From positions 1 to 39,670 of the forward strand of contig JAOAAF010000013.1 of the NCBI GenBank assembly GCA_026419015.1: a DNA stretch of 39,670 nt, read 5' to 3'. Under the pieces are notes generated by a model. The model worked only from the letters and a program-made list of their open reading frames with translations. It was not told where the DNA came from and did not search any database. The position numbers and the translations under genes are program-made. Source of the DNA: Spirochaetota bacterium (GTDB taxonomy: Bacteria; Spirochaetota; UBA4802; JAGODF01). Shown here in pieces: positions 7,766 to 14,115 of the stretch. Each line of letters opens with the position of its first letter. Positions within the stretch are counted from its first letter, which is position 1.

Positions 7766-9264
7766 TGCGATTTTCCTGATGCGAGGTCGTTTTTTTCAAC
7801 TTTTTCCTTTTGAGTTTCGTTGTTGCGCGGTGCGCTTTTTTTAATCAAGTGCAATGCCGCAAATACCGTATCGTAGTTGTTGGCGGCATTCCAGAAAAGA
7901 TACCCGAAAGCACCCGCATCATCGCATGCGCGTATTTGGTCAATAATGTATTTTTCGTTGTACCACGAAACACCCCATCGAAAAGCTTGGAGCCAAGGTC
8001 GAATACGCGTGTTGCCTGCCTGAGCTATGAATTTTTTTGTACCTTCCATAATAAAATAGTATGGGTTATCTCCAGGTTTTTTAAATCCATCGAAATCTTC
8101 GTTAAAATGCGAGGGATAAAGCATTGGGGAGATGACATCGCAACACTTGGCAAGCCGCTCAATTCGCTGACCGATTCGTTGGATGTCCACATCATTCTGC
8201 CACGCAATGATGCCAAACAGATCAACCGAAAGCCGTACGTTCTTTTTTGCAAGTACCTCGTGTGCACGGCATAGGAACTCTTCTATTATTTCTTCTTTTT
8301 TCTTTTTGCCGCTATGAAATGCAAAGGAAGCGCGCGAAGTTCCCCCTATGGTGGGAAAGCGAATATAGTCGAATTGAATTTCATCAACGCCTTTTTCAGC
8401 GAGTTCTTCTGCAAGCGCAATCGCGTATTCTTGCACGCCTTTGTGCGTGGGATCGCACCACAGTTCGTTTGAATTATGATTCCACATCGAACCATCGCGT
8501 TCGCGTATGGCAAACTCTGGTACCTTCTGATATAAGAGATGATCGCGAAATACTGCAATCCGCGCAATGAGATATATTCCATGTTCTTTGAGAAATCGAA
8601 TGAGAAAATCCACATTTCCAATTGGAGCTTTTTCGTGGAGATTATACTTTTGAACAAGTGGAACAGAGCTTTTGTAATTTACGATTCCCGATACATCCTT
8701 TGCGTCGAATACTATTGCATTTACCCCAATCGATCTGTACGAGATGATCTGTTTCAGAGTGTTTTCTTTTCCAATCATCTCACCGTTGTAATACAACCCT
8801 ATAGTTTTTGGAATTTGTGCCAACGCAGTATTGCGCATTGATTTCACATAGGGGGGCAATGCGTTCGGGATAAGCAACATTGTATTTTTTGGGATGGTGT
8901 TCGTTAATATTCTGTTTGTTTTTTGAATTTCATCGTGTGCGCTTTTCGTCGTGTAAAACGATGTGTACGAGATAGTATTTTGTGCGATTTCTCGCATTGT
9001 GGTTTCTTTTGAAGTGATGTAAAAAAGGAAATGACCAAAGCGCGTGAATCCTTCATCTATGTTTGTTGGAACGCGATAATATTTAATGCTTGGCTTGTGC
9101 GATTTTAAATTGTTTGTCGATGAAAATAATGAAATGATTGTGCCGCGGAAAAGATCAGTATAATAGTAGACACGAGAAAGGTGTTGCGAATAGAGATAAA
9201 GCGAAATGCCAACGATGATGCAGGCAATCCCACTTAGGCGCATAACCACAACTGTATTTTTCAT
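7762..9264 (-). CDS. Membrane-anchored LysM and DUF4015 putative glycoside hydrolase
   Basis: 500 residues. An N-terminal membrane anchor (about 10-27), a LysM-like module (about 86-133, TMREIAQN to MLLIPN) and a C-terminal TIM-barrel of the DUF4015 (GH13-like putative glycoside hydrolase) family: GLYYNGEMIGKENTL, AIVFDAKDVSG, LIARIAVFRD, WCDPTHKGVQEYA, GVDEIQFDYIRFP, SVDLFGIIAW and ISPMLYPSHF. LysM binds peptidoglycan or chitin-like glycans, so this enzyme probably acts in the periplasm on a GlcNAc-containing polymer. The start is ATG 9264, with AAAGAG 5 bases before it; the GTG six bases further up lacks one. The C-terminal 20 residues are a charged tail (NNETQKEKVEKNDL). It is the first gene of a two-gene unit with the methyltransferase. 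Confidence 0.87.
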   Translation of the reverse strand: MKNTVVVMRLSGIACIIVGISLYLYSQHLSRVYYYTDLFRGTIISLFSSTNNLKSHKPSIKYYRVPTNIDEGFTRFGHFLFYITSKETTMREIAQNTISYTSFYTTKSAHDEIQKTNRILTNTIPKNTMLLIPNALPPYVKSMRNTALAQIPKTIGLYYNGEMIGKENTLKQIISYRSIGVNAIVFDAKDVSGIVNYKSSVPLVQKYNLHEKAPIGNVDFLIRFLKEHGIYLIARIAVFRDHLLYQKVPEFAIRERDGSMWNHNSNELWCDPTHKGVQEYAIALAEELAEKGVDEIQFDYIRFPTIGGTSRASFAFHSGKKKKEEIIEEFLCRAHEVLAKKNVRLSVDLFGIIAWQNDVDIQRIGQRIERLAKCCDVISPMLYPSHFNEDFDGFKKPGDNPYYFIMEGTKKFIAQAGNTRIRPWLQAFRWGVSWYNEKYIIDQIRACDDAGAFGYLFWNAANNYDTVFAALHLIKKSAPRNNETQKEKVEKNDLASGKSQ

Positions 9265-9410
9265 TGTCACTCTTTGAAATAGAAATTCATTACCGCAAGG
9301 AATTATGAGACATGAATGAAACGGTGCAATGGTCTGTCAAATATAATCTGAATAAAAATACTTGATATTTTTCTTGTGCATGAGAGTTTAATCCACGCGA
9401 GTTGTAATAT

Positions 9411-9438
9411 TTGCTACAAGAGCCATTTTGCATATAAA
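9411..9438 (+). promoter_or_regulatory. Candidate promoter for the mlaE-like unit
   Basis: TTGCTA (9411-9416), 16-base spacer, TATAAA (9433-9438). The -10 is good and the -35 moderate. The same 204-base divergent region also has an exact TTGACA on the minus strand (plus 9341-9346) but no convincing -10 for the DUF4015 gene. Confidence 0.4.
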
Positions 9439-9468
9439 TGACGTCCCAATATATGTCGAACCGGGTGA

Positions 9469-10257
9469 ATGATGGATAAAATTATTCATGTCATCATTAA
9501 AAAAATTAATCTTTTTTTTCGGGGGATTAAGGATTTTGCTCGTTTTATTGGCTCGATTTTTAAATCATTTCAATCGTTCCGATATCTCCGTTTCCGATCG
9601 ATTTACACAATTGCAGTAAATCAAACCCGGTTTACAGGATTTGATGCGCTTCCCCTTATTATTTTAATTGCATTATTGTTGGGCGGTACTATCATAATTC
9701 AAGCAACGAAGAATTTCCCTAAGTTTGGAATAGAAGGTTTTGTCGGCAATCTTTTGGTAATCATCATTGCGCGGGAACTTGGTCCTCTTGTCACAGCGCT
9801 TATTGTGGTGAGCCGATCTGGTTCGGCTATTGCGGCTGAGATCGCCACGCAAAAACAGCGGAAGGAAATTCAAGCGCTCGAAGTGCTTGGGATCGATACT
9901 GTGCTCTACATTGTTTTTCCGCGCATCATTGCGTCGATCATTTCGATTTTTTCATTAATTATTATTTTTGATCTTGTTGGTTTTTTTGGTGGATATCTCC
10001 TTGCCATCACCACTGTGTACATTCCACTTGATATTTTTTTTCAAACGCTTATGGAATCGTTTACACTTATTGACTTGTTTGGCACGCTTATTAAAAGTTT
10101 GGTGTATGGAATTTTAATTCCATTGATCTGTTGTTATTATGGATTTAAACCAGAATCCGATTTCCAGATTCCCATTTTTGTTTCAAAAGCAGTTGTGAGA
10201 ACTCTGGTTGTTATTTTTTTAGTTAATGTGTTAGTGTCAGCGTTATTCTATTTTTAA
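9469..10257 (+). CDS. MlaE-type ABC permease (phospholipid transport)
   Basis: A 262-residue integral membrane protein of the MlaE/YrbE family, the inner-membrane permease of Mla or MCE lipid transporters that move phospholipids between the membranes. It has an N-terminal amphipathic helix, about five hydrophobic spans, and the family hallmark around residues 101-142: ARELGPLVTALIVVSRSGSA, then AEIATQKQRKEIQALEVLGI. The ATG pair at 9469 and 9472 leaves the start ambiguous by one codon; a GGGTG site is close. Twelve bases separate it from the MlaF-like gene. No MlaD/MCE substrate-binding subunit is in the window. Identity is strong; the direction of transport cannot be inferred. Confidence 0.93.
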   Translation: MMDKIIHVIIKKINLFFRGIKDFARFIGSIFKSFQSFRYLRFRSIYTIAVNQTRFTGFDALPLIILIALLLGGTIIIQATKNFPKFGIEGFVGNLLVIIIARELGPLVTALIVVSRSGSAIAAEIATQKQRKEIQALEVLGIDTVLYIVFPRIIASIISIFSLIIIFDLVGFFGGYLLAITTVYIPLDIFFQTLMESFTLIDLFGTLIKSLVYGILIPLICCYYGFKPESDFQIPIFVSKAVVRTLVVIFLVNVLVSALFYF

Positions 10258-10269
10258 GCGATTGAAGTG

Positions 10270-11031
10270 ATGGATAGAGAAATTCGATTGAAATTTGATT
10301 CTGTAACCTGTTATGGAAGTCATTCGATATCCTTAATTGATTTTTCGTTTGCGTTGAAAGAGAGCGAAAACCTTGTAATCTTTGGCCCTGAAGATTCAGG
10401 AATAAGTCTCATTTGCCCTCTCATTGTTGGTTCAATTAGCGATTTTGAGGGGACAATATACTATCGCGGTCGTTCAATTAAGGATTTCGATTATGTGGAG
10501 TTGCACAATTATCGTACCCGACTTGGGTATCTTCAATCGGGATATGGGCTTATTAACAACATGACCGTTGAAGAAAATATTCTATTGCCACTTCGGTACC
10601 ACTCCCAATTATCCATAGAAGATGCGATGCGCAAAGTCGATGAACTTATAAAGGAACTGAAACTGCACCATTGCAGAAATTTAAGACCGGTAGATCTTTT
10701 AAAGTATGAGACATTAAATACTGCCTATGCGCGCGCTATTGCGCTTGATCCTGATATTATTCTTCTTGAGCATGCCCTTGAAAACCAATGCCTGATAAAT
10801 GCCCAGGTGTACCTTCAAAGCCTGCGGAAGAGAATATTTCGGGAAGGCTGTTCGGTAATTGTGGTGACATACGAACCCGAGCGCTATACGGATTTTGCCG
10901 ATAGCTTTATAATGATTTACAAAGGGAATAAGGTTTTTGAAGGCGACAGAGGTGCATTTCTCGAACAAAGAAATCCCTATCTTCGACAGTACATGGAAGC
11001 TTCGCTTTGCGGGCCAATGAAAATTCAGTAA
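10270..11031 (+). CDS. MlaF-like ABC ATPase homologue lacking catalytic motifs
   Basis: The 253-residue chain is collinear with MlaF from end to end (LGYLQSGYGLINNMTVEENILLPLRYHSQL and ARAIALDPDIILLE sections, read in pieces) and follows the MlaE-type permease directly. However, Walker A reads GPEDSGIS: the essential Lys is Ile45 (ATA) and the following Thr is Leu. The LSGGQ signature is replaced by LLKYETL (143-149). Walker B Asp is Glu167 and the catalytic Glu is His168 (LLEHAL), and the H-loop His is Tyr201 (VVTYEP). The Q-loop Gln89 is kept. There is no frameshift or stop, so it is a maintained protein rather than a wreck. It probably cannot hydrolyse ATP and may be structural or pair with another ATPase. 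A GTG three bases upstream is also in frame. Confidence 0.85.
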   Translation: MDREIRLKFDSVTCYGSHSISLIDFSFALKESENLVIFGPEDSGISLICPLIVGSISDFEGTIYYRGRSIKDFDYVELHNYRTRLGYLQSGYGLINNMTVEENILLPLRYHSQLSIEDAMRKVDELIKELKLHHCRNLRPVDLLKYETLNTAYARAIALDPDIILLEHALENQCLINAQVYLQSLRKRIFREGCSVIVVTYEPERYTDFADSFIMIYKGNKVFEGDRGAFLEQRNPYLRQYMEASLCGPMKIQ

Positions 11032-11208
11032 ATTTGCCTTGACCAAAATCTAAACAAAAAACATGTGGAATTAGATAGATATGTTGTGCAATTCTGCAAT
11101 AGAGCGAAAAATTTCTGTGATGCGATTTCGTTATTTTATGTCACTTTGCGAAAAACTCATTATAAACGCGAAATCAAATAAACATTTGCTGCGGGGGTGG
11201 TACAATTA

Positions 11209-11808
11209 ATGAAAAAACCGGAAAAAATAGCAAAAAAAAAGAAATTCATTATTGAGGCGCTGAAACGGCAATTAGATAAACATGCGTATTCCTATGTATC
11301 GATTCAAGATGTGGCCGATGAGGCAGGTATTTCAAAAGGAGGTTTGCGGTATTATTTCCCAACGAAGGAATCGCTTTATGAGGAACTCATTCAGGATTTT
11401 TTTAATCAAATTGAAGAAGAGCATTTACAGATAGTAAGCAACCCTAATTTAGAAGAAGACCGTTTTTTTCTTTCAACTCTTTTAGGAATTGAACGCTTTG
11501 TGCTTAATGAAGCAAATATAAAAGTGTTTGTAAATCTAATGCTGTATGGGCTGCAAGATGAAAAAATGCGCCAACCAATTAAAAAGTTTTTTAGGAATCA
11601 CCTTGAACTGTACAAGCGGATTGTCATCCAAACGAAGGAAAATCGAAAATCGCTGCCCCCAATTAACCGTGGGGATTTCGATATGACATTTCTTGCGCGC
11701 ATCGCACAGATTATCTTTTTAAGTGCAGGTCTTTTAGAAGCGATCGATCCCATTGGCATTGAACCCAGCAAGCTTACGCGCTATGTGATTTCCCTTTTTG
11801 AAGAATAA
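11209..11808 (+). CDS. TetR/AcrR-family transcriptional regulator
   Basis: A 199-residue one-component repressor. The N-terminal helix-turn-helix is clear (VSIQDVADEAGISKGGLRYY followed by FPTKESLYEEL, about residues 29-60), and the rest is the all-helical ligand-binding and dimer domain. The start is ATG 11209 with GGGGGTGG 8 bases upstream; a GTG at 11197 is inside that site. It is in the same direction as the mlaEF-like genes but 177 bases away, so it may have its own promoter. Control of the lipid transporter is plausible from position only. No palindromic operator was obvious. Confidence 0.9.
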   Translation: MKKPEKIAKKKKFIIEALKRQLDKHAYSYVSIQDVADEAGISKGGLRYYFPTKESLYEELIQDFFNQIEEEHLQIVSNPNLEEDRFFLSTLLGIERFVLNEANIKVFVNLMLYGLQDEKMRQPIKKFFRNHLELYKRIVIQTKENRKSLPPINRGDFDMTFLARIAQIIFLSAGLLEAIDPIGIEPSKLTRYVISLFEE

Positions 11809-11818
11809 ATCATTACAT

Positions 11819-11844
11819 AAGAAACCCACAAATGTGGGTTTCTT
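11819..11844. terminator. Bidirectional intrinsic terminator between tetR-type gene and bfr
   Basis: AAGAAACCCACA (11819-11830) and TGTGGGTTTCTT (11833-11844) are a perfect 12-bp inverted repeat with a tiny loop; the usable stem is AAGAAACCCAC-type with short A/T arms on both sides. It sits 10 bases after the TetR stop and 29 bases after the bfr stop, between convergent genes, so it can serve both. Confidence 0.8.
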
Positions 11845-11872
11845 ACTCAATATAATTTAAATTTTATAGGCA

Positions 11873-12343
11873 TTAATCCCCAGTTTGCATAGTGAGAAAA
11901 TGAGGGAGCGTCATTTGGTTTATTTGATCGAGCAGCATTTCGATTTCATCGATATGTTGGTCTTCATCTTTTAAAATGGATTCTAAAATTTCGCGGGTTG
12001 CAAAATCTCCAACATCGCCCGCAAGTTTAATCGCATCGTTGTATGCTTTAATTGCATCTTCTTCTGCAAGTCTATCAGCTTCGAGTTGTTTTGGCACATC
12101 GGAACCAATTGTAATTTTTTTCAAATTGCTTACGATAGGAGTGCCTTCCAAAAAAAGGATTCGACCGATGAGCTTTTCCGCGTGTTTCATTTCATCGATC
12201 GCTCGCTTTTCGAAACGTTTATGGAGCTTCTCATAGCCCCAGTTATCGCACATTTCGGAGTGAACCATGTATTGGTTGATCGCTGTGAGTTCGTCTGCTA
12301 AAAGCGAATTAAGCACTTCGATAAGTTTGGGATTGCCTTTCAT
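11873..12343 (-). CDS. bfr: Bacterioferritin
   Basis: 156 residues, the normal length. It stores iron as a 24-mer and oxidises Fe(II) at a di-iron centre; haem sits at the dimer interface. Every expected ligand is present at canonical numbering: Glu18, Glu51, His54, Glu94, Glu127 and His130 for the ferroxidase site and Met52 for haem. ATG 12343 has AGGAGA 6 bases upstream. The C-terminus (LPHFLTMQTGD) is slightly longer than the minimal form. Neighbours give no operon; the pyrK-type gene is divergent. Function is as sure as sequence can make it. Confidence 0.97.
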   Translation of the reverse strand: MKGNPKLIEVLNSLLADELTAINQYMVHSEMCDNWGYEKLHKRFEKRAIDEMKHAEKLIGRILFLEGTPIVSNLKKITIGSDVPKQLEADRLAEEDAIKAYNDAIKLAGDVGDFATREILESILKDEDQHIDEIEMLLDQINQMTLPHFLTMQTGD

Positions 12344-12419
12344 AGCGTTCTCCTATTATAAAATTAAGTTTTTCGATAATCACCTTGCAAATTCAAAAAA
12401 ATGTCAAGGAGAAAACAAA

Positions 12420-12563
12420 ATGAGTTTTGTTGTTTACAAAAACAATTATGGGAGCTTCTTTGCGCTTGTATTGCGATTCAATTGTTTGGGAGTTAAACGG
12501 CGGTGGCATACCTTATTGAAAAACCTGTCGAAGTGGCACGCGATCACTTTCTGTTGCGCATAA
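12420..12563 (+). CDS. Possible 47-residue leader ORF overlapping the pyrK start
   Basis: ATG 12420 has an excellent site (AAGGAG, 8 bases upstream), better than that of the pyrK-type GTG. The frame runs 47 codons (MSFVVYKNNYGSFFALVLRF then NCLGVKRRWH...) and stops at 12563, overlapping the first 61 bases of the pyrK-type gene in another frame. It could be a real leader peptide coupling translation to the downstream gene, or chance. The peptide resembles no family I know, and its last part is simply pyrK sequence read out of frame, which lowers confidence. Confidence 0.3.
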   Translation: MSFVVYKNNYGSFFALVLRFNCLGVKRRWHTLLKNLSKWHAITFCCA

Positions 12564-13243
12564 CATCAGAATCAGTTGCAAAACCCGGCCAGTTTGTGAA
12601 TATTAAAATTGGATTTACATATGACCCCCTTCTTCGCAGGCCCTTTTCGGTATATAATTATTCGGATGGGATCATCGAAATCGTTGTTCGAGTGGTGGGG
12701 AGGGGCACCTCGTGGCTTCGCAACCATGCGCAGATTGGCAAGATCGATATGTTGCCGCCGATGGGAAAAGGATTTACGATCATAGAAAGTGGGAGAGCAC
12801 TTCTTGTGGGCGGTGGAGTGGGCAATGCGCCGTTGTATTATTTAGCAAAAGCCCTTAAAGTGCACGGAGTGTCGGTTGAATATGTCTTTGGCGCACAAAA
12901 TGCCGATTTGGTGTTTTTAAAAGAAAAATACGAAACGCTTGTCGATGTGTTCCATATTACGACCGATGATGGTTCCTGTGGCGAAAAGGGTTTCGCAACG
13001 GATTGTGTGAGAAAATATGGGGAAAAAACGTACGATGCAATTTATACCTGCGGTCCAAGGCCAATGATGGCTGCTCTGGTAGAGATGTTTCGGCAAAGCA
13101 GGGCGTTAATAGAAGTTTCAGTTGAAAACTATTTTGGCTGCGGTATCGGATTGTGTGCAGGATGTACCGTTGAAACAGTCCAGGGTAATCAACGCGCATG
13201 CGCCGATGGTCCCGTATTTGATGGCAGAATTTTATTATGGTAA
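12503..13243 (+). CDS. pyrK: Dihydroorotate dehydrogenase B electron-transfer subunit (PyrK-like)
   Basis: 246 residues: an FAD-binding ferredoxin-reductase-type beta barrel (RRPFSVYN, 45-52), a NAD-binding domain (GGGVGNAPLYYLAKAL, from 103; TCGPRPMM, 182-189) and a C-terminal [2Fe-2S] site, Cys213, Cys218, Cys221 and Cys233 (FGCGIGLCAGC). In class 1B dihydroorotate dehydrogenase this subunit passes electrons from dihydroorotate to NAD. The only possible start is GTG 12503 (a stop lies just upstream in frame), with GGGAG about 10 bases before it. No pyrD is adjacent, which is unusual because pyrK and pyrD normally pair. A related electron-transfer flavoprotein role remains possible. Confidence 0.88.
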   Translation: MAYLIEKPVEVARDHFLLRITSESVAKPGQFVNIKIGFTYDPLLRRPFSVYNYSDGIIEIVVRVVGRGTSWLRNHAQIGKIDMLPPMGKGFTIIESGRALLVGGGVGNAPLYYLAKALKVHGVSVEYVFGAQNADLVFLKEKYETLVDVFHITTDDGSCGEKGFATDCVRKYGEKTYDAIYTCGPRPMMAALVEMFRQSRALIEVSVENYFGCGIGLCAGCTVETVQGNQRACADGPVFDGRILLW

Positions 13244-13272
13244 ACAATAGCCTACCATCTATCTACAATAAG

Positions 13273-13833
13273 TCATGCTCCTTTGACCGTATAAGTCGAC
13301 ACTAAATGGTTGAATATTGTTTTTAATGCGGGATCATGAGGACCATCGATTTTTGTATTAATGAGCACGTCCTTTCTGAAATGGTTAAACCAGTGATAGA
13401 GCCGTTGCACCCCTTCTTTTTCATTTCCCGCTTGATGACAGGCTTTAACGATTTGCCGCATTTCCTCGAGTGCAAAAAAATTGCGATAATTATTTACTTT
13501 TATTATGAAATAGCGATTTTCTGGCCCTTCGATTACTTCAATGGAATATTTGTCAGCACCCCTGGGGACATCTTTTTTCACCGCACATTCGCTGGGTTGC
13601 GTTGTAGAAGTATTCGATGTTTCTGAGCGTGGGGGCATGTTAGTTTCTGCGATAGCCGTTTGTGCGCTAGGAGAATTTTTTTTTGCCACAGGTTTTCTTG
13701 ACGAAGCTTTCTTTTTAATATTAGCGGTGGCGGCTTTTGTTATGGAAGGTTTTGCACGATTTGTTTTCGTATTTTTTTGTGGGTTAGTTGAACTGTGAAT
13801 GGATTTTGTTTTACTCTTTTTCCCTTTCACCAT
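13273..13833 (-). CDS. Unknown protein with lysine-rich low-complexity N-terminal tail
   Basis: 186 residues. The first 65-70 are disordered and rich in Lys, Ser, Thr and Ala (MVKGKKSKTKSIHSSTNPQK, later AATANIKKKASSRKPVAKK), like a histone H1-type tail, followed by a Ser/Thr/Pro linker. From about residue 93 there is a compact domain (KYSIEVIEGPENRYFIIKVN, NYRNFFALEEMRQIVKACHQ, then a helical end). I recognise no family. The tail suggests nucleic-acid or acidic-surface binding; that is inference. ATG 13833 has a strong AAAGGAGG site, better than the in-frame ATG at 13860, and a strong promoter lies at 13905-13932, so it is its own transcription unit. Confidence 0.75.
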   Translation of the reverse strand: MVKGKKSKTKSIHSSTNPQKNTKTNRAKPSITKAATANIKKKASSRKPVAKKNSPSAQTAIAETNMPPRSETSNTSTTQPSECAVKKDVPRGADKYSIEVIEGPENRYFIIKVNNYRNFFALEEMRQIVKACHQAGNEKEGVQRLYHWFNHFRKDVLINTKIDGPHDPALKTIFNHLVSTYTVKGA

Positions 13834-13904
13834 ACACAAACCTCCTTTCGAATGGTGCAATTTTTATATTTTGATAATTTTTTTTGTTTTAAAATTTTTG
13901 ACAA

Positions 13905-13932
13905 AATATAATTTACATCTTTAAAGTGTCAA
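13905..13932 (-). promoter_or_regulatory. Sigma-70 promoter for the lysine-rich protein gene
   Basis: On the minus strand an exact TTGACA (13927-13932), 16-base spacer and TATATT (13905-13910). Transcription would start near 13898, leaving a 65-base leader that is very AT-rich. Confidence 0.6.
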
Positions 13933-13953
13933 GCAAATTTCAATAAGTGACAA

Positions 13954-14115
13954 TTAAACGCATCGGCGAAACAAAATATCATTAAGCATGAATGTATAAA
14001 AACGTGCAAAGAATGCGTCATCTATATCACTTTCGGATATCGGAGATTCTGTTTTTAAGTATTTTGTTTTGGAAACGATAATCAGATTTTCGCTTTCTGC
14101 GTAAGTTTTATTCAT
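13954..14115 (-). CDS. Small 53-residue hypothetical protein coupled to the PBP1A gene
   Basis: ATG 14115 overlaps the last base of the PBP1A stop (TAATG), the classic arrangement for stop-start coupled translation. The frame gives 53 residues: MNKTYAESENLIIVSKTKYL, then KTESPISESDIDDAFFARFY and a short basic end (FRRCV). It is too short for most gene finders, has no signal peptide or membrane span, and is slightly acidic with a helical second half. No family is recognised. The overlap, and the fact that the frame fills most of an otherwise empty 254-base gap, support a real gene. Confidence 0.55.
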   Translation of the reverse strand: MNKTYAESENLIIVSKTKYLKTESPISESDIDDAFFARFYTFMLNDILFRRCV

